Positions 36,385-43,508 of a stretch of 43,508 nucleotides of DNA are shown here, one piece after another. Each line of letters starts with the position of its first letter. The stretch's first letter is position 1. The notes beneath the pieces were generated by a model. It saw only the letters and a list, made by a program, of their open reading frames with translations. It was not told the DNA's origin and did not search any database. Both the position numbers and the translations under genes were made by a program. The DNA comes from Flavobacteriaceae bacterium (GTDB taxonomy: Bacteria > Bacteroidota > Bacteroidia > Flavobacteriales > Flavobacteriaceae), in contig JAFMCA010000019.1 in assembly GCA_017858055.1 (NCBI GenBank), positions 1-43,508 on the forward strand. The letters are read 5' to 3'.

Positions 36385-36440
36385 CAAATAAGTTTAATTC
36401 AAAAAATTAGGTCAAAAAATGATTCTAAATATACTCTATT

Positions 36441-36448
36441 CAAATCTA
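36441..36448 (-). promoter_or_regulatory. Putative -7 element for the RND efflux operon
   Basis: On the minus strand the bases read TAGATTTG, matching TAnnTTTG, 56 bp before the ATG at 36384 in a 148-bp divergent gap. No -33 TTG was found at standard spacing. No obvious metal-regulator operator is visible. Confidence 0.4.
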
Positions 36449-36499
36449 AAGTTTTACAAAAAGAGAATTTAATGAAATCTGAGTCTGAAATGAAAACTT

Positions 36500-36507
36500 T
36501 AACTTTG
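36500..36507 (+). promoter_or_regulatory. Putative -7 element for glmM-like gene
   Basis: TAACTTTG matches TAnnTTTG, 25 bp upstream of the ATG at 36533. No clear -33 element was found at the expected spacing, so this is a motif-only call. Confidence 0.4.
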
Positions 36508-36532
36508 CGCAAATAAAATTAAACCCAAACTG

Positions 36533-37912
36533 ATGACACTAATAAAATCTATTTCTGGTATTCGAGGCACTATAGGAGGGTCTTCAGGAACCAACTTAAG
36601 TCCTTTGGACGTAGTTCGTTTTACAAGCGCTTATGCGCAATGGCTTACTCAAAAAAATAAAGGAAAAATAACGGTTGTAACGGGAAGAGATGCTCGAATC
36701 TCTGGAGAAATGGTACACAGTCTTGTCAATCAAACCCTGGTTGGCATGGGAGTGGATGTTATTGATTTAGGGCTTTCCACCACTCCGACGGTAGCCTTAA
36801 TGGTGCCTTCAGAAAAAGCACAAGGCGGAATTGTTTTGACCGCAAGTCATAATCCAAAGCAATGGAATGCTTTAAAATTATTAAATGAAAATGGGGAGTT
36901 TATCAATGCAGCATCGGGTGCAGCCGTCCTGGATTTTGCATCAACAGAAGCATTTGAATACGCAACAGTAGATAATTTAGGGAAGATCATAAAAAAAGAT
37001 GACGCAATCCAAGCGCATATAGCAGCCTGTTTAGCAATGCAATGGACCCAAACAGAAGCAATTCAACAATCAACATTTAAAGTCGTAGTGGATGGAGTCA
37101 ATTCCTCAGGAGGAATCGCCATACCAAATCTACTCCATGCACTTGGAATTGAAGTGGTTAAAATTCATTGTATTCCCAATGGAGAATTTCCACACAACCC
37201 GGAACCTTTAAAAGAACATTTAACCGATTTGTGTGAAGCTGTACTCAAACATCAAGCAGACTTTGGTATAGCTGTGGATCCAGATGTTGACCGTTTGGTT
37301 TTTGTGGATGAAAAAGGCAACTTGTTTGGTGAGGAATACACATTAGTAGCTTGTGCCGATTATATATTAGGAAAAACCCCAGGAGCTACAGTTTCTAACC
37401 TTTCTTCCACGCGAGCTCTTGCAGACTTAACGAAATCGTATGGTCAGCGCTACACAGCGAGTGCAGTTGGGGAAGTGAATGTAGTGACAGAAATGAAAAC
37501 AAGTCAAGCTGTAATTGGGGGGGAAGGTAATGGAGGAGTTATCTATCCTGAGTTACATTATGGAAGAGATGCTCTTGTGGGTGTGGTTTTATTTTTATCT
37601 CTACTGGTAGAACGAAAAATAAGTGTTTCTGAGCTTCGATCTACGTATACAGACTACTATATGAGTAAGAATAAAATTAGTTTGGAAGAAGGAATGGAGG
37701 TAGATGCGATTTTAAAAACGCTAGAAGGACATTATAGCAACGATGAAATCAATACTATTGACGGACTTAAAATTGATTTTGAAACCGCTTGGGTACATTT
37801 ACGCAAATCCAATACGGAACCCATTATTCGGATTTATACAGAAGCAAGATCTCAGCAGGAGGCAGATGAACTTGCTTCCCGTTTTGGAAAGGAAATTAAA
37901 GCTCTTTTTTAA
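36533..37912 (+). CDS. glmM: Phosphoglucosamine mutase / phosphohexomutase
   Basis: This 459-residue alpha-D-phosphohexomutase converts glucosamine-6-phosphate to glucosamine-1-phosphate for peptidoglycan and lipopolysaccharide precursors. The phosphoserine is S105 in TASHNP, the metal loop is DPDVDR, the sugar loop GGEGNGG and the phosphate-binding loop RKSNTEP. Length and order of motifs match GlmM. Phosphomannomutase or phosphoglucomutase activity cannot be excluded by eye. The stop overlaps the convergent acyltransferase gene by 17 bp. Confidence 0.87.
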   Translation: MTLIKSISGIRGTIGGSSGTNLSPLDVVRFTSAYAQWLTQKNKGKITVVTGRDARISGEMVHSLVNQTLVGMGVDVIDLGLSTTPTVALMVPSEKAQGGIVLTASHNPKQWNALKLLNENGEFINAASGAAVLDFASTEAFEYATVDNLGKIIKKDDAIQAHIAACLAMQWTQTEAIQQSTFKVVVDGVNSSGGIAIPNLLHALGIEVVKIHCIPNGEFPHNPEPLKEHLTDLCEAVLKHQADFGIAVDPDVDRLVFVDEKGNLFGEEYTLVACADYILGKTPGATVSNLSSTRALADLTKSYGQRYTASAVGEVNVVTEMKTSQAVIGGEGNGGVIYPELHYGRDALVGVVLFLSLLVERKISVSELRSTYTDYYMSKNKISLEEGMEVDAILKTLEGHYSNDEINTIDGLKIDFETAWVHLRKSNTEPIIRIYTEARSQQEADELASRFGKEIKALF

Positions 37913-38780
37913 ATTTCGCGTTTTTGAATCGCTTATGGGTCCAAAAGTATTGAGAGGGATCTCTTCTGATTTGATCTTCAAGCCACGTAGTGTAAAGATC
38001 TGTAATCTCATTTTCTTTGGTGTTTTGGGGCTGATCAGAGAGTAGTTTAAATTCCAATTCGTAAAACCCGCGTTTGATTCGCTTGATATCGCCAAATACC
38101 ACTGGGATATTGAGTTCCCTAGCTAAACGTTCTGCACCCGTATAGACTGGAACTTCGATACCTAAAAACGTTCTCCAATAAGATTTTGGAGTAGGGCGAG
38201 GGGATTGATCACTTGCAAATCCATAGACGGCATGAATTTCTTTTTGCTCTCGTCTGCGTATCGTTTCTGCGGCTGTTTTTTGGGGAATCATAAACGCATC
38301 ATGGCGACTGCGAATTCTTTTAATTAACCGATCAAAATAGGGATTCTTGATGGGACGATAAATACCATACCCCAAATGTTTCATATGATAGCCTAAAGAC
38401 ATCATCCATTCCCAACTGGCATAATGACCACACATGATAAACGCCGATCTGTTTTCCTTTTCGAATTGGGTCAATACCTCAATATTTTTCACTTTAAAAC
38501 GTTTTAGCATTTCTTTTTTACTCATCCCCATGGACTTGATGATTTCGAGAAATAAATCACATAAATGGCGGTAAAACTTTTTCTCAATTGCGTCCCGTTC
38601 AGTTGGACTCATTTTGGGAAAAGCCAAATGAATATTCGAACGAACTACCTCCTTTCGATATCCGAAAACATGATAGAGCACAAAACAAACACTATCCGAA
38701 AGAAGATAAAACACAGGGAAGGGCAGTCTTGAGATAACAAAAAGAATTGGAAAAACTAAATAATAAGTTAATGCGTTCAC
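37896..38780 (-). CDS. Lipid A biosynthesis acyltransferase-like protein (LpxL/HtrB family)
   Basis: This 294-residue member of the LpxL/HtrB lysophospholipid acyltransferase-like group adds a secondary acyl chain to lipid A precursors at the inner membrane. An N-terminal hydrophobic segment (about 5-35) anchors it. The catalytic HX4E dyad is visible as H119 and E124 in GHYASWEW. The start codon is GTG at 38780. The motif TAAGTTTG on the minus strand (38798-38805) matches a -7 element about 17 bp upstream. The convergent 3' end overlaps glmM by 17 bp. Acyl donor and exact acceptor are inferred from the family. Confidence 0.88.
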   Translation of the reverse strand: MNALTYYLVFPILFVISRLPFPVFYLLSDSVCFVLYHVFGYRKEVVRSNIHLAFPKMSPTERDAIEKKFYRHLCDLFLEIIKSMGMSKKEMLKRFKVKNIEVLTQFEKENRSAFIMCGHYASWEWMMSLGYHMKHLGYGIYRPIKNPYFDRLIKRIRSRHDAFMIPQKTAAETIRRREQKEIHAVYGFASDQSPRPTPKSYWRTFLGIEVPVYTGAERLARELNIPVVFGDIKRIKRGFYELEFKLLSDQPQNTKENEITDLYTTWLEDQIRRDPSQYFWTHKRFKNAKFKKEL

Positions 38781-38797
38781 AAAGCGTATTTAGAATG

Positions 38798-38805
38798 CAA
38801 ACTTA
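38798..38805 (-). promoter_or_regulatory. Putative -7 element for the lipid A acyltransferase gene
   Basis: On the minus strand the bases read TAAGTTTG, matching TAnnTTTG, 17 bp upstream of the GTG at 38780. No well-spaced -33 TTG is visible. Confidence 0.35.
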
Positions 38806-38885
38806 CCCATTTTCAATCATATGAATTGTTAAAAACTTTTTATTCAATCTACCATCACAGGATTATTTATTTCTTTGACTCTCTT

Positions 38886-38893
38886 TATTTTTG
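38886..38893 (+). promoter_or_regulatory. Putative -7 element for the lysine-catabolism operon
   Basis: TATTTTTG matches TAnnTTTG in the 149-bp divergent gap with the acyltransferase gene. It overlaps an in-frame TTG (38891), which argues that translation starts at the later ATG (38930 or 38921). No -33 element at standard spacing was seen. Confidence 0.42.
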
Positions 38894-38929
38894 TTATATA
38901 TAAAACACAAAACCTATAAAATGTTACAT

Positions 38930-39991
38930 ATGGAAAATATTTTAGTCCTAGGAATGGGGAAAGTGGGGACCTTAGTTGGGCTTTTACTTAATCGAACATT
39001 TAAAGTAACGGGCATGGATAATCAAGAACCGCATTATAACATCAAACTTCCCTTTGAAGTCATTTTGGGGGAGGTAAGGGATCCGCATTTGATGAAATCT
39101 GAAATGGCAAAATATGATGCCGTAGTATCTGCATTACCTTATTTCTTAAATCAACCTATTGCACAATTGGCACACGACTTAGGGGTTCATTATTTTGATC
39201 TTACCGAGGATGTTCAAACAACACAATTTATTCAAGGCTTATCCAAAACTTCAAAAAAAATACTTGCACCCCAATGCGGACTTGCGCCCGGATTGATTGG
39301 AATAATAGGCAAAGATTTAACTTTATCTTTTGATAAACTAAGGGATATCGAATTACGAGTGGGAGCACTCCCACGTTATCCCAACGGATTATTAGCGTAC
39401 TCGTTTACTTGGTCTCCTCACGGGGTCATCAATGAGTATCTCAATGATGCAGAAGCAATTCACAATGGCAAGAAAAAGTGGGTGCCTTCCCTTGAAGGAT
39501 TTGAATATATCAATATCGAAGGGCAAGAATTTGAAGCATTTACCACATCTGGAGGACTGGGCACTCTATGTGATACTTTCGAGGGAAAAGTCGATACGTT
39601 AAATTACAAAACGATTCGTTACCCTGGACATGGAAAATTAATGCGGTTTTTGATGTATGAGCTTATTTTAAAAGAAGATAAGGAAGCCTTGGTACGGATG
39701 CTGAGTACTGCCAAACCCCCTGTAGAGGAAGATGTTGTTTATGTTTACGCTGTTGTAGAAGGTTGGAAAAGAAACACCCTTTCCCGAAAAGAGTACTTTA
39801 ACACGTTTTATCCCATAGAAATTGAAGGAAAAAAATGGCGGGCTATTTCCTGGACCACAGCGGCTTCTCTAGTTGCTGTAGTGGAAATGGTTGCTACTCA
39901 AAAACTCCCTCAAAAAGGGTTTTTAAAGCAAGAAGAAATTCCTTTTGATAAATTCTTGGAAACTCCCACAGGAAGTTTATTTTTAACCTAA
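38930..39991 (+). CDS. Saccharopine dehydrogenase / L-lysine 6-dehydrogenase-like oxidoreductase
   Basis: This 353-residue cytosolic NAD(P)-dependent enzyme has an N-terminal Rossmann fold (ILVLGMGKVG, GxGxxG) and a C-terminal saccharopine dehydrogenase domain. PQCGLAPG, the FTTSGGLGTL stretch and the NYKTIRYPGH block closely resemble L-lysine 6-dehydrogenase. Either it makes aminoadipate semialdehyde from lysine directly, or it releases it from saccharopine. The frame is open to a TTG at 38891, but that lies in a putative -7 element. The ATG at 38930 fits the family start; 38921 is an alternative. The next two genes supply later lysine-degradation steps. Which of the two reactions applies is not decided. 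Confidence 0.82.
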   Translation: MENILVLGMGKVGTLVGLLLNRTFKVTGMDNQEPHYNIKLPFEVILGEVRDPHLMKSEMAKYDAVVSALPYFLNQPIAQLAHDLGVHYFDLTEDVQTTQFIQGLSKTSKKILAPQCGLAPGLIGIIGKDLTLSFDKLRDIELRVGALPRYPNGLLAYSFTWSPHGVINEYLNDAEAIHNGKKKWVPSLEGFEYINIEGQEFEAFTTSGGLGTLCDTFEGKVDTLNYKTIRYPGHGKLMRFLMYELILKEDKEALVRMLSTAKPPVEEDVVYVYAVVEGWKRNTLSRKEYFNTFYPIEIEGKKWRAISWTTAASLVAVVEMVATQKLPQKGFLKQEEIPFDKFLETPTGSLFLT

Positions 39992-40008
39992 TCAATTAAT
40001 CGAGTCCT

Positions 40009-40914
40009 ATGAAATTCAAAAGTTCAACCGCAATGACGCAAATATTAGACGCTTTGTTTAAGGTCTATGAAGCAAGAGTACCCGATGTTCGTAAAATAAC
40101 TCGTGCCATGATTGATAAAAAAATGGTGAAGGATCAGTCAGACATTATCAATGATCATATTGCTTTTCGAACCATGGGTGTTCCCCATCTTGGAATCGCT
40201 TCCTTTGAAAAGATATTTTTAGCTCATGGCTATACGCGTATGGATTTTTATCATTTTGAGGCTAAAAAACTCGATGCCTATTGGTATAGCCCTCCAACAG
40301 AGGATCTGCCTCGTGTGTTTATCAGTGAACTCAAAGTTGATCAGCTCTCAGAATCCACCCAGCAAATCATCAAAAAATATACAGATGGAGTTCAAACTGA
40401 TCCAGTTGATGCCCTCAATTTGAATGATGTTCCTGCGGTAGCTAACTTTTTTCAAACCCCATTGTGGTCATTGCCAAGTCTAGAGGATTATGAAAGCTTA
40501 CTCAAGGAAAGTGAATACGCTGCCTGGGTAATTTACAACCGCTATTATCTCAATCATTATACCATTAGCGTCCATGACCTTCCAGAACCTTATAATACTT
40601 TGGAGTCCTTTGACACTTTTTTAAAGTCGATTGGAATCGATTTAAATACTTCTGGCGGAGAGATTAAAACAAGTCAGGATGGCTTGCTGAGACAATCCAG
40701 CTCTGTTGCAAATCAAGTGGTTGCCTCTTTTGATGGCGGTGCAACAAAAAAAATTGCGGGAAGCTATGTGGAATTTGCTGAGCGGAGTGTTTTGCCAGAG
40801 TACGCTTTTCTTGATCAAAAACGACTTCTCAGAAAACACCGTCGGGAAGGTTTTGAAACCTCTAATGCAGATCGAATATTTGAGAGTACCTTTACTTCTC
40901 AGCTAAAAAAATAA
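40009..40914 (+). CDS. DUF1338 / HglS-like 2-oxoadipate dioxygenase/decarboxylase
   Basis: This 301-residue protein is of the DUF1338 family (YdcJ/HglS). Characterised members are Fe(II)-dependent and convert 2-oxoadipate to D-2-hydroxyglutarate in lysine breakdown. H50 and R54 in DHIAFRT have the same spacing as metal- and substrate-binding residues of HglS. A second histidine is in LNHYTISVHDL, and a late glutamate in SYVEFAER probably completes the metal site. It is shorter than the ~450-residue E. coli YdcJ. It starts 17 bp after the dehydrogenase stop and ends 2 bp before the aldehyde dehydrogenase ATG, so the three are one operon. Confidence 0.85.
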   Translation: MKFKSSTAMTQILDALFKVYEARVPDVRKITRAMIDKKMVKDQSDIINDHIAFRTMGVPHLGIASFEKIFLAHGYTRMDFYHFEAKKLDAYWYSPPTEDLPRVFISELKVDQLSESTQQIIKKYTDGVQTDPVDALNLNDVPAVANFFQTPLWSLPSLEDYESLLKESEYAAWVIYNRYYLNHYTISVHDLPEPYNTLESFDTFLKSIGIDLNTSGGEIKTSQDGLLRQSSSVANQVVASFDGGATKKIAGSYVEFAERSVLPEYAFLDQKRLLRKHRREGFETSNADRIFESTFTSQLKK

Positions 40915-40916
40915 AT

Positions 40917-42452
40917 ATGAAACAAATTAACGAGCTCCTTCAAGAACTGAAGATACAAACGGAACAAAAAGGATGTCATTCAGGGAAACATTGGTTTGGA
41001 TCTGGATCGATGATTTCATCCTACAGTCCTGTGGACGGTTCATTATTGGGGGTAGTTCAGACCGCTGGTGTAGAGGATTATGAAAATGCAATAGACAAAG
41101 CAGAACAGGCATTTTTAAGTTTTAGAAAAATTCCAGCCCCTAAAAGGGGAGAATTGGTTCGACAATTGGGGAATAAACTCCGGGAGAAAAAAGAATCCTT
41201 AGGTCAATTGGTGTCCTGGGAAATGGGAAAATCACTGCAAGAGGGTTTGGGGGAAGTTCAAGAAATGATCGATATCTGCGATTTTGCTGTCGGACTTTCA
41301 CGGCAATTACATGGGGTAACCATGACCTCTGAAAGGCCTTCCCACCGTTTGTATGAACAATACCATCCTTTGGGAATTGTAGGTATCATTTCAGCATTTA
41401 ATTTTCCTGTAGCGGTTTGGAGTTGGAATGTTGCCTTGGCTTGGGTTTGTGGAAATGTATGCGTTTGGAAACCTAGCGAAAAAACACCCTTATGCAGTAT
41501 TGCTTGTCAAAACATAATTAGTGAAGTGCTAAATGACAACGGGCTTACTGAGGGAATCTCTACCGTGCTTTCTGGAGGAGCTGAAGTGGGGAAGTGGCTA
41601 TCCGAAGATCATCGAATCGCTTTGCTCTCCGCCACTGGATCAACCCGAATGGGAAAAGAAGTCGCCCAAAAAGTAGGAGCCAGACTCGGAAAATCCTTAT
41701 TAGAACTTGGAGGAAACAATGCTATTATCATTACACCTAATGCGGATTTGGATACTGCCATGAGGGCTGCTGTATTTGGTGCCGTTGGAACTTGTGGACA
41801 AAGATGTACTTCTACCCGCAGACTTATCGTGCATGAAGCTATTTTTGAGACATTTACTCAAAATTTACAAAAAGCCTACAAGCAACTGCGAATAGGCAAT
41901 CCCTTGGATAAAAAAAATCACGTTGGACCTCTAATTGACATCGATTCAGTAAACACTTATAAAACAGCACTTTCAGAAGTAAAAAAACAAGGAGGCACGT
42001 TTTTAGTTGAAGGAGGTGTGCTCCAAGGAAAGGCATATGAAAGTGGATGCTACGTACAGCCAGCAGTAGCCATCATCGATCACGACGCCCCCATAGTGCA
42101 TCAAGAAACTTTTGCACCTATACTATACATCCTAAAATACAAGGGAAGTGTCGAGGAGGCGATTGCAATTCAAAATGAGGTAAAGCAGGGGCTTTCCTCT
42201 TCTTTGATGTCTTTAAATATGAAGGAAACAGAAACGTTTTTATCTCATTGGGGGAGCGACTGCGGAATTGCAAATATTAATATTGGAACCTCTGGAGCTG
42301 AAATTGGCGGGGCTTTTGGCGGAGAAAAAGAAACTGGGGGTGGAAGAGAAAGTGGTTCAGATGCTTGGAAAGCTTATATGCGCAGGCAGACCAACACCAT
42401 CAATTTTTCCGATGAGCTCCCTTTGGCTCAGGGAATTGTTTTTGATATTTAA
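40917..42452 (+). CDS. Alpha-aminoadipic semialdehyde dehydrogenase (ALDH7A1/AmaB-like)
   Basis: This 511-residue NAD(P)-dependent aldehyde dehydrogenase of the ALDH7 (antiquitin) family oxidises 2-aminoadipate 6-semialdehyde to 2-aminoadipate. The catalytic cysteine is C297 in CGQRCTSTRR and the general-base glutamate E263 in LLELGGNN. The GIVGIISAFNFPVAVW and SATGSTRMGK blocks are typical of the family. It is the third gene of the operon, and its product position fits a lysine pathway downstream of the saccharopine/lysine dehydrogenase-like gene. Broader aldehyde detoxification is possible for this family. Confidence 0.9.
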   Translation: MKQINELLQELKIQTEQKGCHSGKHWFGSGSMISSYSPVDGSLLGVVQTAGVEDYENAIDKAEQAFLSFRKIPAPKRGELVRQLGNKLREKKESLGQLVSWEMGKSLQEGLGEVQEMIDICDFAVGLSRQLHGVTMTSERPSHRLYEQYHPLGIVGIISAFNFPVAVWSWNVALAWVCGNVCVWKPSEKTPLCSIACQNIISEVLNDNGLTEGISTVLSGGAEVGKWLSEDHRIALLSATGSTRMGKEVAQKVGARLGKSLLELGGNNAIIITPNADLDTAMRAAVFGAVGTCGQRCTSTRRLIVHEAIFETFTQNLQKAYKQLRIGNPLDKKNHVGPLIDIDSVNTYKTALSEVKKQGGTFLVEGGVLQGKAYESGCYVQPAVAIIDHDAPIVHQETFAPILYILKYKGSVEEAIAIQNEVKQGLSSSLMSLNMKETETFLSHWGSDCGIANINIGTSGAEIGGAFGGEKETGGGRESGSDAWKAYMRRQTNTINFSDELPLAQGIVFDI

Positions 42453-42485
42453 GGTTTTGAATGGATTTTAACTTAGCTTAGACCC

Positions 42486-43139
42486 ATGTTACAAAGTCTC
42501 CCTCCGGAAGGAGTGCTCATCATCGGATTAAATGTTCTGTTCACTTATATCGGATTTAAAAACGAGGCTTTTTTTGCCAAATACCGTTTTGAAATAGGTA
42601 GAATAAAATTGGGGGAGTATCATAGGTTATTGTCCTCTGGTTTTTTACATGTTAACACAACCCATCTGCTGTTTAATATGTTTACCTTTTATTTCTTCGT
42701 CAATATCGTAGTGGGTCTCTTGGGAACACTCCCGTTTTTAGGGTTGTTTTTTGGTAGTCTTTTGGCAGGTAATTTCTTTGCGTATTACTTTCATTATAAA
42801 GATCCCTATTATACGGCTGTGGGAGCAAGTGGAGCCGTTACAGGAGTCTTGTTTAGCGCACTGCTCTTGTATCCCGATATCGAGCTCATGTTATTTTTAA
42901 TACCCATCCCTATACCGGGATATCTTTTTGGGATTGGCTATTTGTTATATACGCTTTATGGGATGAAGGCACAAAACGACACGATAGGACACACAGCGCA
43001 TTTTGGAGGTGCAGTAGGAGGCATAGCGATTACTTTAATCAGTAAGCCGGAAGTAATTCAAAGTTCGGTTTTAATGTTGGCGATTTTGAGTATAGCCTTA
43101 GTAATTGCCGGAGTATTGCTGTACAGACAGCAAGCTTAG
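42486..43139 (+). CDS. Rhomboid-family intramembrane serine protease
   Basis: This 217-residue six-helix inner-membrane protease has its catalytic serine at S115 in GASGAVTG and catalytic histidine at H172 in TAHFGG, a Ser-His dyad. The HLLFNM motif in the second helix (about 60-65) is the usual family histidine/asparagine region. The start is ATG at 42486, 33 bp after the aldehyde dehydrogenase stop. The stop overlaps the convergent thioredoxin-like gene by 4 bp. The substrate is unknown; a link to the lysine operon is only positional. Confidence 0.93.
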   Translation: MLQSLPPEGVLIIGLNVLFTYIGFKNEAFFAKYRFEIGRIKLGEYHRLLSSGFLHVNTTHLLFNMFTFYFFVNIVVGLLGTLPFLGLFFGSLLAGNFFAYYFHYKDPYYTAVGASGAVTGVLFSALLLYPDIELMLFLIPIPIPGYLFGIGYLLYTLYGMKAQNDTIGHTAHFGGAVGGIAITLISKPEVIQSSVLMLAILSIALVIAGVLLYRQQA

Positions 43140-43508
43140 TTCTCGTTTATTCCAAGTAACTCATCAATTTTTCGTTCTAGCATCAACCCTCTGAGATCTC
43201 TAGAGATGATAATGCCGTTTTCATCCAGAACGAAAGTAGCCGGTATGGCAGAGACTTGATATAATTTTGCAATAGGGTCGTTCCAAAATAATAGGTTGGA
43301 AACCTGATCCCAAACCAACCCATCGTCTTTAATGGCTTGAATCCATTTCGGTTTGGTGCGATCTAAAGAAACCCCTACGATTTTGAGCCCATTGTCCTTG
43401 TGCTTATTGTATAAGCGAACCAAGCTTGGATTTTCTACTCGACAAGGACGACACCAACTCGCCCAAAAATCAATTATTGTTACTTTTCCTAGTTGATCCG
43501 ATAAATTA
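43136..43508 (-). CDS. TlpA-like thiol-disulfide oxidoreductase, C-terminal part
   Basis: The minus-strand frame is open through the right window edge, giving at least 123 residues and no start. The thioredoxin active site WCRPC is visible in IIDFWASWCRPCRVENP, with the cis-proline region IPATFVLDENG and the AhpC/TSA-redoxin-like VGVSLDR block. This pattern fits TlpA/ResA-type periplasmic or membrane-anchored reductases, but the signal region is outside the window. The stop overlaps the convergent rhomboid gene by 4 bp. Confidence 0.88.
   Translation of the reverse strand, partial: NLSDQLGKVTIIDFWASWCRPCRVENPSLVRLYNKHKDNGLKIVGVSLDRTKPKWIQAIKDDGLVWDQVSNLLFWNDPIAKLYQVSAIPATFVLDENGIIISRDLRGLMLERKIDELLGINEN

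Noticed and set aside
38891-38929. TTG start extension of the saccharopine dehydrogenase-like gene
   Set aside because: The TTG lies inside a TAnnTTTG motif and the extra residues precede the canonical Rossmann start.

Overview
The window looks like chromosome from a gliding marine-type member of the Flavobacteriia (Bacteroidota). The reasons are the low GC content and several clade-typical genes or arrangements: gldF and gldG, a fused alpha/beta branched-chain 2-oxoacid dehydrogenase E1, a one-piece RND pump plus outer-membrane factor, many lipoprotein signals, AT-rich leaders with few visible Shine-Dalgarno sequences, and TAnnTTTG -7 promoter motifs. No tRNA, rRNA, CRISPR, insertion sequence or phage gene was recognised. 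The DNA is densely coding: no gap exceeds 300 bp, the largest being about 150 bp, and several convergent genes overlap at their ends.

Layout. 1-3533 (+): tail of an unidentified gene, low-specificity threonine aldolase, and a prolyl-oligopeptidase lipoprotein. 3575-5874 (+): a translationally coupled pair, a cysteine-synthase-fold PLP enzyme and an alpha-oxoamine synthase, best read as cysteate synthase plus cysteate fatty-acyltransferase, the first steps of sulfonolipid (capnine) synthesis. 5910-10388 (-): SAM hydroxide adenosyltransferase, gldF, gldG, then dnaN. Sulfonolipids are linked to gliding in this group, so the neighbourhood is suggestive. 10488-12400 (+): phoH and purC. 12408-16161 (-): PLP homeostasis protein, a DnaQ/GIY-YIG/UvrC-like fusion nuclease, a voltage-gated K+ channel with a zinc ribbon, and miaA. 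16294-18646 (-): a small HsdR-N-like putative nuclease, a family 2 glycosyltransferase and an OmpA-like lipoprotein ending at a clear terminator. holA is divergent on the + strand (18674-19678).

19675-22086 (-): fused branched-chain 2-oxoacid dehydrogenase E1. 22170-28534 (-): uvrA, a LOG-type phosphoribohydrolase, and a large M1-peptidase-like protein without the zinc motif and with a barrel-like C terminus. 28592-36384 (-): heavy-metal RND transporter fused to a TolC-type outer-membrane factor, its periplasmic adaptor, an ACP-phosphodiesterase-like protein and a gamma-glutamyltransferase lipoprotein. 36533-37912 (+): glmM-like phosphohexomutase, facing a lipid A acyltransferase-like gene (37896-38780, -). 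38930-42452 (+): a three-gene lysine-catabolism operon (saccharopine/lysine dehydrogenase-like, DUF1338/HglS-like 2-oxoadipate dioxygenase, ALDH7-type aminoadipate semialdehyde dehydrogenase), then a rhomboid protease and the 3' part of a TlpA-like thioredoxin gene (-).

Most genes are housekeeping or envelope genes in compact operons. The features most worth following are the sulfonolipid pair beside gldFG, the fusion nuclease that keeps UvrC-like iron-sulfur cysteines, the inactive-looking M1/barrel protein, the HsdR-N orphan next to holA and the lysine operon. All functions are inferred by reading the sequence; no database search was run.
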